A stretch of 64,000 nucleotides of DNA. Origin: Lentzea fradiae (lineage in GTDB: Bacteria > Actinomycetota > Actinomycetes > Mycobacteriales > Pseudonocardiaceae). The stretch lies in the NCBI RefSeq assembly GCF_900100955.1, contig NZ_FNCC01000019.1:124001-188000 (forward strand), written 5' to 3'. Below the pieces are notes generated by a model. The model saw only the letters and a list, made by a program, of their open reading frames with translations. It ran no database searches and was not told where the DNA came from. The translations under genes were made by a program, and so were the position numbers. How positions within the stretch are numbered: position 1 is the stretch's first letter; each line of letters opens with the position of its first letter. Shown one piece after another: positions 1-8,083 of this stretch.

Positions 1-1
1 G

Positions 2-1456
2 ATCGCCGGCCACTCCATCGCGGACCTCACCGCGCTGGAGGTCGACGAGCTGATCGACGTGCTGACCGGGCTCGACCTGCCCGCGGCCAAGCCGATCGTC
101 GCCTCGGCGCTGAGCGCGCTGCGCCGCGTCTCCGGCATCGGCCTCGGCTACCTGACCCTGGACCGCGAGACACCGACGCTGTCCGGCGGTGAGAGCCAGC
201 GCCTCAAGACGGTGCGCCACCTGGGCAGCAGCCTGACCGACCTGACGTTCATCTTCGACGAACCCAGCGTCGGCCTGCACCCGCGCGACGTCCACCGGCT
301 CAACGACCTGCTGATCGCCCTGCGGGACAAGGGCAACACGGTGCTCGTCGTGGAGCACGACCGCGATGTGCTGCGGATCGCCGACCACGTCGTGGAGATG
401 GGCCCCGGCGCGGGCACCGAGGGTGGTGAGGTCGTCTTCGAGGGGACCGTGGCCCAGCTCCGCCGTGCCGCCACCGCCACCGGCAGGGCCCTGCGCTCGG
501 TGCCGGGGCTCAAGGAGCGGTTCCGCGAGCCCACGGGGACCCTGCCGGTGCGCAAGGCGAAGCTGCACAACCTGAAGGAGGTCTCCGTCGACCTCCCCAC
601 CGGCGTGCTGACCACCGTCACCGGCGTCGCGGGCTCCGGCAAGAGCACACTGGTCGCGAGGGTGCTGCCGCGCCAGCACCCCGGCGTGGTCCTGGTGGAC
701 CAGTCGTCGACCGGCATCTCGCTGCGCTCGGTGCCCGCCACCTACCTGGACGTCATGGACCCGATCCGGGCCATGTTCGCCGAGGTCTCCGGCCAGGAGG
801 CGGGCCTGTTCAGCTTCAACTCCGCCGGCGCCTGCCCGTCGTGCAAGGGACGCGGCGTCATCCAGACCGACCTCGCCTACCTCGACCCGGTGACCACCAC
901 CTGCGAGGCGTGCGGCGGCAGCCGGTACCGGCCGGAGGCGCTGGAGCACACCCTCGACGACCACACCATCGCCGACGTGCTCGCCATGACCACCGACGAC
1001 GCCCTGGGGTTCTTCACCGACGACAACGTCCGCGCCCGGCTGGCGCTGCTGTCCGAGGTCGGCCTGGGCTACCTGACGCTCGGCCAGCCGCTGTCCACCC
1101 TGTCCGGCGGCGAGCGCCAGCGCCTCAAGCTCGCGAGCCGCCTGCACGAGACCGGCAACGTCTACGTGCTGGACGAGCCCACCACCGGCCTGCACATGTC
1201 CGACACCCGCCGGCTGCTGGCACTGCTGGACCGCCTCGTCGACGCGGGCAACACCGTCGTCGTCATCGAGCACGACCTCGACGTCGTGCGGCACTCCGAC
1301 TGGGTCGTCGACATGGGCCCCGAGGCAGGGCGGCACGGCGGCCAGGTGGTGTTCGAGGGCACACCGGCCGAGCTGCTCGGGGCCAAGGGCTCGCACACGG
1401 CGCGCTGCCTGGCAGCGGACCTGGAGGAGTACTCCGCCAGGAGGCGGAATGGCTGA
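2..1456 (+). CDS. UvrA-like ABC ATPase (UvrA2/DrrC class), 5' truncated by window edge
   Basis: Reading frame is open from base 2, so the gene starts upstream of the window. It encodes the C-terminal two thirds of a UvrA-type protein: an ABC signature (LSGGESQRL) and Walker B (FIFDEPSVGLHP) of the first ATPase, then a Walker A of the second (GVAGSGKS), a zinc module (CPSCKGRG ... CEACGGS), a second signature (LSGGERQRL) and Walker B (YVLDEPTTGLH). UvrA recognises damaged DNA; paralogues of the UvrA2/DrrC class are known from actinomycetes as self-resistance proteins against DNA-binding antibiotics. Its stop overlaps the MerR start by 8 nt, so the two are translationally coupled. Coupling to a MerR regulator and the absence of a uvrB neighbour favour a resistance paralogue over housekeeping UvrA; the missing N-terminus prevents certainty. 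Confidence 0.88.
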   Translation: MAGHSIADLTALEVDELIDVLTGLDLPAAKPIVASALSALRRVSGIGLGYLTLDRETPTLSGGESQRLKTVRHLGSSLTDLTFIFDEPSVGLHPRDVHRLNDLLIALRDKGNTVLVVEHDRDVLRIADHVVEMGPGAGTEGGEVVFEGTVAQLRRAATATGRALRSVPGLKERFREPTGTLPVRKAKLHNLKEVSVDLPTGVLTTVTGVAGSGKSTLVARVLPRQHPGVVLVDQSSTGISLRSVPATYLDVMDPIRAMFAEVSGQEAGLFSFNSAGACPSCKGRGVIQTDLAYLDPVTTTCEACGGSRYRPEALEHTLDDHTIADVLAMTTDDALGFFTDDNVRARLALLSEVGLGYLTLGQPLSTLSGGERQRLKLASRLHETGNVYVLDEPTTGLHMSDTRRLLALLDRLVDAGNTVVVIEHDLDVVRHSDWVVDMGPEAGRHGGQVVFEGTPAELLGAKGSHTARCLAADLEEYSARRRNG

Positions 1457-1871
1457 GAACGACCTCATGCCGATCGGGCGCGTCGCCCAGTGGTTCGGGA
1501 TGCGCGTGCCCGCGTTGCGCTTCTACGAGGAGCAGGGCCTGCTGACCACCCGGCGCCGCAACGGCCGGCGGCACTTCGACCGGAACGACCTGCTCCGGCT
1601 CGCGCTCGTGCGGACCTACGTCGAGGGCGGGATGCTCAGCCTCGACGAGGTCAAGGAGCTGGTCGCGACCGAGCCGACGACGGACGCGCGGCTGCTGGCC
1701 GAGCGCCACGTCTCCGTGCTGAGGGAGCACGCGTCCAGCGCCGCCGCCGCGCTGCGGCTGCTGCGCCACCACATCGACCACGACCTGCCGGACCAGCTGT
1801 CGTGCCCCCGCTGCGCCGAGGAGCTGCGGGACCGCCTGGCCCGGTTCACCCGCCGCCGCGGACACGAGTGA
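1449..1871 (+). CDS. MerR-family transcriptional regulator
   Basis: 140 residues. The N-terminal 70 residues match the MerR winged-helix domain: PIGRVAQWFGMRVPALRFYE (HTH) followed by a basic wing (RRRNGRRHFDRNDLLRL) and a helix with GGMLSLDEVKELV. The C-terminus carries a helical dimerisation segment and one CxxC pair (CPRCAEEL), without the cysteine pattern of metal-sensing MerR proteins, so a small-molecule or redox signal is more likely. The start is fixed by a GGAGG-type site inside the end of the upstream gene. It probably controls the UvrA-like gene and the two downstream enzymes, which lie in the same direction with gaps of only 15 and about 43 nt. Confidence 0.9.
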   Translation: MAENDLMPIGRVAQWFGMRVPALRFYEEQGLLTTRRRNGRRHFDRNDLLRLALVRTYVEGGMLSLDEVKELVATEPTTDARLLAERHVSVLREHASSAAAALRLLRHHIDHDLPDQLSCPRCAEELRDRLARFTRRRGHE

Positions 1872-1886
1872 GGAACGGGAGCAACC

Positions 1887-2090
1887 ATGCCGCAGATCCA
1901 CGTGACGCTGCTGAAGGGACGGGCGGAGAGCGAGATCACCGCCCTGGGCAGCGCGCTCACCGACGCCGCCGCGCGAGCGCTCGGCGTGTCCCCGGACGTG
2001 GTCCGGGTGACGGTCACCGAATGCGAACCGGAGCACTGGTTCGTCGGCGGTGAGTCGATGGCGAGCCTGCGCGCGGCGGGTCGCCGCTGA
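1887..2090 (+). CDS. 4-oxalocrotonate tautomerase-like small enzyme
   Basis: 67 residues, the usual size of the 4-OT family. After removal of Met the N-terminal residue is Pro (PQIHVTLLKGR), the catalytic base of this family, and the central part (ALTDAAARALGVSPDVVRVTVTE) matches the family helix-strand pattern; ENWFVGG-like EHWFVGGES is also typical. These enzymes shift double bonds in 2-hydroxydienoates or tautomerise enol/keto pyruvates. Placed directly before a flavin amine oxidase, it could act on the 2-oxo acid made by that oxidase, but this is inference. A GGGAG site lies about 6 nt before the ATG. Confidence 0.85.
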   Translation: MPQIHVTLLKGRAESEITALGSALTDAAARALGVSPDVVRVTVTECEPEHWFVGGESMASLRAAGRR

Positions 2091-2133
2091 CCACGCGGCA
2101 ACACAACCGCGAGTACGAGGGAGAAGGTGCGTG

Positions 2134-3570
2134 ATGGTGCGAGAGCCAACCCAGGCGCAGGTGCGCCGAGAGCTGGAGAGCGGTCTGCCCGGCCTGCGTC
2201 CGCCGCGCAGCGTCGTCGTGGTCGGAGCGGGCCTCGCCGGGCTGGCCACCGCCTACGAGCTGACGAACCGCGGGTGCGAGGTGACGGTGCTGGAGGCATC
2301 GGACCGCGCCGGCGGCCGGGCGTACACGCTGCGGCACCCGTTCGCGGACGGGCTGCACGCCGAGGCCGGGGCGATGACCATCACTCCGCACTGCTACTAC
2401 GTCCACCACTACGCGCGTGAGCTGGGCGTGGAAATGGACGTCGCCGACCTCGTGGACTCCCAGTTCGCGTACTTCATGGGCGGGCGGTTCTTCACCCCGG
2501 ACCAGGCGTCCGTCGCGGGCTCCGGCCTGCCGCTGACCGACGAGGAGCTCTCCCTCGACGTGCCGGGCATGATCAAGCGGTACGTCACGGAGCTGGCCGA
2601 CGAGCTGCGGCCGGACCTGACCGCCGAGGAGTGGCACGCCACGCCGAAGCTGCTCCCCTACGACGAGCGCTCGGTGTACGAGGTGCTGCGCGAGCGCGGC
2701 GCCTCCCCCGCCGCGATCGACCTGATGGAGCCGCTGTTCCTGGAGATGCGCGGCGGTGACCTGAAGTCCGCCTCCGCACTGGCGTGGCTGCGGCACGAGG
2801 CCAGCCCGCACTCGCTGACCCACGCCGACCCCCGGTGGTCGAAGATCAAGGGCGGCACGGACAACCTGCCGCGCGCGTTCGCCGAGCGCCTGCGCGACCG
2901 CATCCACTACCGCAAGCCGGTGGTGCGGGTCCGCCAGGACGACGACGAGGCCGAGGTGACCTTCCTGGAGCACGGCAGGCTGCGTTCGATCAGGGCCGAG
3001 CACGTCGTCGTCACCGTGCCGTTCAGCGCGATCCGCCACATCGACCTCGGCGAGGCGCGGCTGCCCGCCGACAAGATCGAGGTCATGCGCCGGGTCAAGT
3101 ACTCGTCGATCGTGCGCGTCTACCTCCAGGTGCGCGAGCGGTTCTGGCAGGGCAAGGCGATCAGCTACTCGACCGACCTGCCGGTCCGCTGGCTGCGCGA
3201 CGCCACCCCGCGCACGGCGGGCCCGCGCAAGATCCTGGAGTGCCTGCTGACCGGCTGGCGGGCCCGCGCCATCGGCGCCATGACCGAGGAGGAACGCGTC
3301 GGCTTCGCCCTGGACCAGGTGGAGAGCGTCCTGCCGGGTGCGCGGGAGCACTTCGAGCTGGGCACCTCGGTGGTCTGGGACAAGCAGCCCCACATCGAGG
3401 GTTCCTACATCCTCCCCGAGGTGGGCCACGAGAAGCTGCTGCCGGTCATCCGCCGCCCCGAGGGCCGCGTCCACTTCGCCGGTGAGCACGCGGGCTTCGA
3501 GCCCAACGGCGGCTCGATGACCTTCGCCCTGGAGTCCGGCGTCCGCACGGTGGTCGAACTGGGGGCGTGA
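2134..3570 (+). CDS. Flavin monoamine / L-amino-acid oxidase
   Basis: 478 residues. The N-terminal FAD-binding fold is clear: VVVVGAGLAGLATAYEL (GxGxxG), an acidic residue ending the second strand (VLEASDRAGGRAYT, the GG doublet of amine oxidases), and a C-terminal flavin motif (GRVHFAGEHAGFEPNGG ... ALESGVR). The family oxidises an amine or L-amino acid to the imine/oxo acid with H2O2 release (tryptophan 2-monooxygenase, L-amino-acid oxidases). A GAGGGAGAAGG site sits just ahead of two candidate starts, GTG 2131 and ATG 2134; an in-frame upstream start would overlap the tautomerase gene and lacks a site. Substrate is unknown. Last gene of the UvrA-MerR operon; followed by a strong hairpin. 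Whether it serves the NRPS cluster is open. Confidence 0.88.
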   Translation: MVREPTQAQVRRELESGLPGLRPPRSVVVVGAGLAGLATAYELTNRGCEVTVLEASDRAGGRAYTLRHPFADGLHAEAGAMTITPHCYYVHHYARELGVEMDVADLVDSQFAYFMGGRFFTPDQASVAGSGLPLTDEELSLDVPGMIKRYVTELADELRPDLTAEEWHATPKLLPYDERSVYEVLRERGASPAAIDLMEPLFLEMRGGDLKSASALAWLRHEASPHSLTHADPRWSKIKGGTDNLPRAFAERLRDRIHYRKPVVRVRQDDDEAEVTFLEHGRLRSIRAEHVVVTVPFSAIRHIDLGEARLPADKIEVMRRVKYSSIVRVYLQVRERFWQGKAISYSTDLPVRWLRDATPRTAGPRKILECLLTGWRARAIGAMTEEERVGFALDQVESVLPGAREHFELGTSVVWDKQPHIEGSYILPEVGHEKLLPVIRRPEGRVHFAGEHAGFEPNGGSMTFALESGVRTVVELGA

Positions 3571-3573
3571 GAC

Positions 3574-3615
3574 CCGGCGGGCGCGGCCCTCCGCCTCCGG
3601 GGCCGCGCCCGCCGG
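3574..3615 (+). terminator. Hairpin terminator after the oxidase operon
   Basis: A perfect 16-bp G/C stem (3574-3589 with 3600-3615) closes a 10-nt loop immediately after the oxidase stop codon. There is no T tract, as is usual in high-GC actinomycetes. Confidence 0.7.
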
Positions 3616-3658
3616 TCGGAAGCCACCTGATCGACCAACCGCGACAAGAGGGTGTGCC

Positions 3659-4198
3659 GTGCCGGAGCTGCTCGGTCAGCACGAGCTGATCACCGTGCCC
3701 GCCTATCGGTTGCTCACCGTGCGAGACCAGGCCAACGATGCCGGTGTGGGTCTCGACGAGGCGATCACGCGCGCCCGGGCGACCATCGTCGCCTCGACCG
3801 GCTACGAGCTGGTGATCACCTGCGCGCAAGACCTGCTGCCGGTCTCGGCACGGCTTGAGACGTGGTCCGCGCCGCCTGAGGACGCCGACGAACCAGGCTG
3901 GTCGGAACCCCGGTTCTTCGAGCTCGAGTGCCCGAGCGGCCTGCTCGTGCTCAGCTCTCCCACCGGCGACGCACTTGACGCGCGACTGCCGGCCGGACCA
4001 GGCGTCTACGCGCTCAAGGTCACCCACCAGGCACGCGAACAGGCCCTCGCAGCGCGCCAGGAGATCCTCGAGCACGAGGACATCGCCACCCACGCGGAAG
4101 CCCTCGCCGACGCACAGCCAGGTGGCTTCGAACGGTACCGGATCCGGATGTGGCTCTCCGCCGCCTTGCCCGACGAAGAGGACGAGCCTCGGGACTGA
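3659..4198 (+). CDS. Hypothetical acidic protein
   Basis: 179 residues from a GTG start. I do not recognise the family. The protein is soluble and acidic, with no signal peptide or membrane segment. It reads as an alpha/beta protein: strands around LITVPAYRLLTV, TGYELVITC, RFFELECPSGLLVLSS and GVYALKVTHQA, then a helical acidic tail ending DEEDEPRD. It stands alone between the oxidase terminator and a convergent hydrolase gene. G/C-rich third positions support that it is a real gene. Confidence 0.65.
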   Translation: MPELLGQHELITVPAYRLLTVRDQANDAGVGLDEAITRARATIVASTGYELVITCAQDLLPVSARLETWSAPPEDADEPGWSEPRFFELECPSGLLVLSSPTGDALDARLPAGPGVYALKVTHQAREQALAARQEILEHEDIATHAEALADAQPGGFERYRIRMWLSAALPDEEDEPRD

Positions 4199-4237
4199 CC
4201 GAGGCGGCATGGCACCATCGGCCGAGCCCCCGGCCGG

Positions 4238-4256
4238 AGCCCGCACGCCGCGGGCT
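4238..4256. terminator. Short hairpin between convergent genes
   Basis: A 7-bp stem AGCCCGC / GCGGGCT with a 5-nt loop lies between the convergent hypothetical gene and the hydrolase gene, touching the hydrolase stop codon. It could end transcription from either side; short, hence low confidence. Confidence 0.35.
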
Positions 4257-5223
4257 ACTTGGTCTCGACCGTCGCCATCGGCGTCTCCCGCGCTTCCAGC
4301 GCCTTCACGGCGACGTCCCAAGACGTGTCGCCGGGGAACAGCCGGGAACGCAGGTAGGCCCACACCAGCGCGCGCAGTCCGGCGACCCGTTCGGGGTTCT
4401 CGTCGGAGGTCTCCGCGGCGTCGTAGCCGGAGATCCCGCCGAACAGGTGCCCTGCGCCCAGGAAGGTCAGCAGCGTCTTGTTCCCGCCGGGGCTGTGGGT
4501 GTACGAGTCCCAGCGGTAGCTGAGCCTGGACGAGAAGTGGGGGTTCAGGTCGTCGTCACCGGCGATGACGAGCGCGGTGCCGGTCATCCGCTCGAAGCCG
4601 ATGTGCTTCATCATCGGGTAGTGCTCGGCCGCCCACGGCGAGAAGTGCTCGTCGGCGACGCCCGGTCCCCCGATGATGACGCCCGCCTTGACGCGGGGGT
4701 CGGAGAGGTCCTTCTCCCGGGAGTCGTCCGGGTCGGACACCTGCGATCCCAGCAGCAGCGAGACCGTGTGACCACCGGCCGAGTGCCCGACCGCGGCCAC
4801 CTTCTCGGTGTCGACGCGGCCCGGCAGTCCCGGCACCGCGGCGAGGATCTCGTCGAGGTGGTCGAGGACGGTGTGCATGTCGGTGGCGCGGTCGTGCCAG
4901 AACAGCGGCGCGTCGGGCAGGTCCTCGCCGCGCAGCCCGAGCACCGTGGAGTCCAGGTGCGTCGGCTGGACGACGACGAACCCGTGGGCGGCCCAGAAGT
5001 CCGCGACGGGGCCGTAGCCGCGCATCGAGGAGATGAAGTTGGCCTGGCCGTGCCCGTGCGAGAGCAGCAACACCGGCAGGTCCGTGCCGGTCACGGGCGC
5101 CGAGACCTTGATCTCCAGCGGCACGGGCCTGCCCGGCACCTCGATCGTGACGGGGCTGTGGCTGAGGATCGGCGTGGGGTCGCTGACCGGGAAGCCGGCG
5201 GCGTCCGCGTAAGTCGTGCTCAT
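4255..5223 (-). CDS. Alpha/beta-hydrolase (chlorophyllase / PAF-acetylhydrolase-like)
   Basis: 322 residues, cytoplasmic. A typical nucleophile elbow GHSAGG is present (residues about 143-148) after an oxyanion segment LLLSHGHGQANF, with a late GAGHLFGG supplying the likely catalytic His. The N-terminal layout (SPVTIEVPGR..PLEIKVSAP) resembles dienelactone/chlorophyllase-type esterases. The ATG is preceded by GAGAGGAA. It is divergent from a TetR regulator 184 nt away, with an inverted repeat between them, so it is probably the regulator's target, a detoxifying or catabolic esterase. No link to the NRPS pathway is visible. Confidence 0.82.
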   Translation of the reverse strand: MSTTYADAAGFPVSDPTPILSHSPVTIEVPGRPVPLEIKVSAPVTGTDLPVLLLSHGHGQANFISSMRGYGPVADFWAAHGFVVVQPTHLDSTVLGLRGEDLPDAPLFWHDRATDMHTVLDHLDEILAAVPGLPGRVDTEKVAAVGHSAGGHTVSLLLGSQVSDPDDSREKDLSDPRVKAGVIIGGPGVADEHFSPWAAEHYPMMKHIGFERMTGTALVIAGDDDLNPHFSSRLSYRWDSYTHSPGGNKTLLTFLGAGHLFGGISGYDAAETSDENPERVAGLRALVWAYLRSRLFPGDTSWDVAVKALEARETPMATVETK

Positions 5224-5307
5224 GAAGGGTTCCTCTCAGGCCGTTCGTCCGTGCGGCCGGTGCTCGCCGGACTCGGTGGTGATCGACTTCGACCGCCTGA
5301 CCAAAGA

Positions 5308-5348
5308 TTGCCATGAACGGCAAGTTTGCACAAGGAGGCATTTTTGCC
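5308..5348. promoter_or_regulatory. Inverted repeat in the hydrolase/TetR divergent promoter
   Basis: TTGCC (5308-5312), six bases, GGCAA (5319-5323), then a second TTGCC at 5344-5348, which is again inverted to the GGCAA. This lies in an unusually A/T-rich stretch between the divergent genes and is the best candidate operator for the TetR protein. Confidence 0.45.
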
Positions 5349-5407
5349 GTGGCTACCTGTAGGCTGAGGCACGCCCAGGCGGCGATCGACGAGTGCGGGA
5401 GTGTGCG

Positions 5408-6013
5408 GTGACCAGTGACGGTCCAGGGCTTCGGGAACGGTCCAAGGCACGACGACGGCGGCTGATCCTGCACACAGCGCTGCGCCTGTTCGCCGAGCAC
5501 GGGTACGAGCGGACCACGATCGCCGACATCGCCGAGGCGGCCGAGGTCGCGCCGCGGACCGTGACGGGCTACTTCCCGTCGAAGCTCGACTTCGTCATCG
5601 AATGGCCGGCGGCCATCGAGCGGCGGCTCATCGAGCTGCACCAGGAGGAACCCGCCCTGGAGTTCATCGAGCTGGTGGACAGGTGGTGGCACGACCTGCG
5701 CGACAACGCCGACCGGGAGGAAGCCGCGCTCACCCGCGCCATGGCCCTCGCCAACCCAGGCGTGGTCGCCATGGCGGAGGCCGAGGTCTCACAGCGGACG
5801 CCGGGAACCGAGTTCAAGTTCGAAGGAGCCGGTCGCGACGACCTGTTCGGAGCGGCGGGCAGGGCCGCGATCAGGGGCGTCAACCACATGTTCCTGCGCG
5901 GCGTCGCCGAGGGCCGCATGACCGACGAGCTCCACGCCGACCTGCTGGACCTGATCCGCACCATCGCCGACAGGACCAACGTCGGCCACGGTGCGCTGAA
6001 GCTGGATCCTTAG
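5408..6013 (+). CDS. TetR-family transcriptional regulator
   Basis: 201 residues from GTG 5408, chosen because GGGAG lies 6 nt upstream; an in-frame GTG at 5393 lacks a site. The N-terminal HTH is typical: LILHTALRLFAEHGYERTTI, ADIAEAAEVAPRTVTGYFPSK. The rest is the variable helical ligand-binding/dimerisation domain. Divergent from the alpha/beta-hydrolase; likely an autoregulated repressor of that gene through the repeat at 5308-5348. The gene ends 19 nt from the convergent Dap-synthesis gene. Confidence 0.88.
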   Translation: MTSDGPGLRERSKARRRRLILHTALRLFAEHGYERTTIADIAEAAEVAPRTVTGYFPSKLDFVIEWPAAIERRLIELHQEEPALEFIELVDRWWHDLRDNADREEAALTRAMALANPGVVAMAEAEVSQRTPGTEFKFEGAGRDDLFGAAGRAAIRGVNHMFLRGVAEGRMTDELHADLLDLIRTIADRTNVGHGALKLDP

Positions 6014-6032
6014 TACGACAACGACGGAGGCT

Positions 6033-6986
6033 TCACTCCGCCACCAGGAAAGAGCTCGCGAGCCACTCCTCGTGGTACAGCGTGTCGAGGTAGTTGCCGC
6101 CGAGATCGGGCGCGATGGCGACGCACGTCAGGCTTTCGTCCGCCCCGGTGGACGAAAGCCAGCGCACGGCACCGCTCACCACCGTGCCGGTCGACCCGCC
6201 GAACAGGTAGCCGTGGCGCACCAGCTCGTGGCACGTCCGCACGGTGTCGCTCTCCTCGACGTGCACCACGTCGTCCACAAAGGACTCGTCCAGGATCGGC
6301 GGGCGGACGCTGGTGCCCAGGCCCGGGATCAGGCGGGTGCGGGAGGGGGTGCCGAAGGTGACGGAGCCGACGCTGTCGATCGCCACGATCCGGACGGACG
6401 GGTGGTTCTCGCGGAAGTACCGCGCGCAGCCCATCAGCGTTCCGGTGGTGCCGGCGCCGATGAACAGGACGTCCAGTTCCGGGAACGCCTTGGCGATCTC
6501 CGGGCCGGTCGAGCGGTAGTGGCCCGTCCAGTTGCCGGGGTTCGCGTACTGGTTCAGCCACACGAAGCCGGGGTTGGCGCGGCACAACGACTGCACGTGC
6601 GCGATGCGTGTGCCCAGGAAGGCGCCGGAGGCGTCCGGTGTGGAGACGACGTGCACCTCGCTGCCGAAGGTCTCCATCGTCCGGCGTGCCGCTTGGGTGC
6701 ACCGCACGTCGGTGACGCAGATGAACCGGTAGCCCTTGCTCGCCGCGACCATGCTGAGCGCGATGCCCATGTTGCCCGACGACGACTCGACGATCGTGTC
6801 GCCCGGCAGGAGCTCGCCGGAGCGTTCCATCGCGTCGACCATCTCCGCGGCTGCCTTGAGCTTGATGGACCCCGCGAAGTTGAAACCCTCGCACTTGAGC
6901 AGCAGCCGCCGTCCGACGATCTGCCGCAGATCCACGTAGAGGTCCGGAACGTTGAATTCCAGCGGACTCACGATGACTGCTGCCAC
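6033..6986 (-). CDS. sbnA: SbnA-like PLP enzyme for 2,3-diaminopropionate synthesis
   Basis: 317 residues from GTG. It is a fold-type II PLP enzyme of the cysteine-synthase group: the PLP lysine lies in FNFAGSIKLKAA (about residues 36-47), followed by the substrate loop SSSGNMGIALS and a glycine-rich phosphate loop GAGTTGTLMG. In the SbnA subgroup the enzyme joins O-phospho-L-serine with glutamate to give N-(1-amino-1-carboxyethyl)glutamate, which SbnB then oxidises and hydrolyses to L-2,3-diaminopropionate. The partner SbnB is encoded at 9941-10954 on the other strand, which makes this assignment much firmer than cysteine synthase. It has its own promoter, with a degenerate copy of the cluster's 11-bp-period repeat upstream. 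Confidence 0.87.
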   Translation of the reverse strand: MAAVIVSPLEFNVPDLYVDLRQIVGRRLLLKCEGFNFAGSIKLKAAAEMVDAMERSGELLPGDTIVESSSGNMGIALSMVAASKGYRFICVTDVRCTQAARRTMETFGSEVHVVSTPDASGAFLGTRIAHVQSLCRANPGFVWLNQYANPGNWTGHYRSTGPEIAKAFPELDVLFIGAGTTGTLMGCARYFRENHPSVRIVAIDSVGSVTFGTPSRTRLIPGLGTSVRPPILDESFVDDVVHVEESDTVRTCHELVRHGYLFGGSTGTVVSGAVRWLSSTGADESLTCVAIAPDLGGNYLDTLYHEEWLASSFLVAE

Positions 6987-7042
6987 ACCGAAATCCCATC
7001 TCGTCGCCCTACCGGCCGCGCTCGAATGCTTTCCAGCGAGCC

Positions 7043-7070
7043 GATATTTCCGCTATATGGCGGGCGATAG
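7043..7070 (-). promoter_or_regulatory. Candidate SARP-type site upstream of sbnA (degenerate copy)
   Basis: On the plus strand GATATTTCCGC followed by TATATGGCGGG repeats the pattern of the sites at 28841, 52033 and 61068 (GATACT..C, TATA.., TAT). The third element is one base out of register. It ends about 57 bp from the sbnA start, the same distance range as at the other sites. Confidence 0.45.
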
Positions 7071-7093
7071 GCGCGATACCGACGAAATATAGG
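7065..7093 (+). promoter_or_regulatory. Candidate SARP-type site upstream of the dioxygenase operon
   Basis: In gene orientation the 11-mers CGATAGGCGCG, ATACCGACGAA and ATATAGGTGCC align with GGATAGTCGAA, GTATAGGTCGA, GTATCGGGGCC of the site before NRPS-2: GATAG in unit 1, TA in unit 2 and TAT.GG in unit 3 are kept. It overlaps the divergent sbnA site by 6 bp and lies 48-76 bp before the dioxygenase start. Confidence 0.5.
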
Positions 7094-7140
7094 TGCCGTC
7101 CCCAGCATCCGTACTGCGACCCACCGGAGGGAGAAGGCGG

Positions 7141-8073
7141 ATGGAACACTGGGCTCCACTCGAGCTCGACCCGGCCAGCGCCGGGGCCGGGGCAGGACCG
7201 CGGGGACTGGTCGAGCACCTGCGCGCCTCGGACGACCTCGGGGACCTCCTCGTCAAGCACAAGGCGTTGGTGTTCCGCGGTTTCCACGTCACCCAGGAGG
7301 AGCTGGGCGAGGTGATGGACCTGCTGCTGCCGAACAGGCTGGCATATGTGCACGGCAACTCGCCTCGTACCAAGGTGGGAAACAACGTCTACACCTCCAC
7401 CGAGTACCCGCCGCAGTACGACATCTCGATGCACAACGAGATGTCTTATGCGCACCAGTGGCCTGCGCGGCTGTTGTTCTTCTGCGCGGTGGCACCGGAA
7501 ACGGGCGGTGCGACGCCGGTGGTCGACGGTGTGCGCTGGCTCGGTTCGCTCGATCCCGAGGTGCGCGAGGCGTTCCGGCAAGGCGTGCGCTACACGCAGA
7601 ACCTGCACGGCGGCAAGGGTTTCGGCAAGAGCTGGCAGGACACGTTCGAGACGTCCGACCGCGCCGAGGTGGAGGAGTTCCTCGCCGGCTCGGGCAGCGA
7701 GTTCACCTGGAAGCCCGACGGCGGGCTGCGGGTGAGCCAGGTGCGTCCCTCGACCACCCGCCACCCCGTGACCGGCGACGAGGTCTGGTTCAACCAGGCC
7801 GACCAGTGGCACGCGGCCGGGCTGGGCGACGAGACCGCGGCGGCGTTGCAGCAGATCATGCCGGAGGAGGACCTCCCCCAGTCGGTCACGTTCGCCGACG
7901 GCTCGCCCATCCCGGCCCACCACGTCACGCAGATCCGGGACCGCGGGCTGTCCGAGGCGGTGAACGTCGACTGGCGCACCGGTGACCTGCTGCTGATCGA
8001 CAACGTGGCGGTCGGTCACGGCAGGCGGTCGTTCACGGGGCCGCGCCGGATCCTGGTCGCGATGTCGGACTGA
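7141..8073 (+). CDS. TauD/SyrP-like Fe(II)/2-oxoglutarate dioxygenase
   Basis: 310 residues; ATG 7141 follows GGAGGGAGAAGG, so the in-frame GTG at 7093 is not used. Iron ligands are visible: HNEMSY (HxE type, about residues 100-105) and a distal GHGRRSFTGPRRI with the His and the 2-oxoglutarate-binding Arg. The spacing and the segment PETGGATPVVDGVR match the SyrP group, which beta-hydroxylates aspartate or related residues held on a carrier protein. First gene of the plus-strand biosynthetic operon. Two NRPS modules here carry Asn-like pocket residues, so beta-hydroxylation of an Asn/Asp residue is a reasonable but unproven role. Confidence 0.87.
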   Translation: MEHWAPLELDPASAGAGAGPRGLVEHLRASDDLGDLLVKHKALVFRGFHVTQEELGEVMDLLLPNRLAYVHGNSPRTKVGNNVYTSTEYPPQYDISMHNEMSYAHQWPARLLFFCAVAPETGGATPVVDGVRWLGSLDPEVREAFRQGVRYTQNLHGGKGFGKSWQDTFETSDRAEVEEFLAGSGSEFTWKPDGGLRVSQVRPSTTRHPVTGDEVWFNQADQWHAAGLGDETAAALQQIMPEEDLPQSVTFADGSPIPAHHVTQIRDRGLSEAVNVDWRTGDLLLIDNVAVGHGRRSFTGPRRILVAMSD

Positions 8074-8083
8074 GGGGCACCCG

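Noticed and set aside
2014..3489. Long minus-strand frame across the amine oxidase gene
   Set aside because: Low-complexity translation; the plus strand encodes a complete flavin oxidase with clear motifs and a ribosome site.
7093..8073. GTG 7093 as the start of the dioxygenase
   Set aside because: It would put 16 extra codons over the regulatory element; the strong ribosome site precedes ATG 7141.
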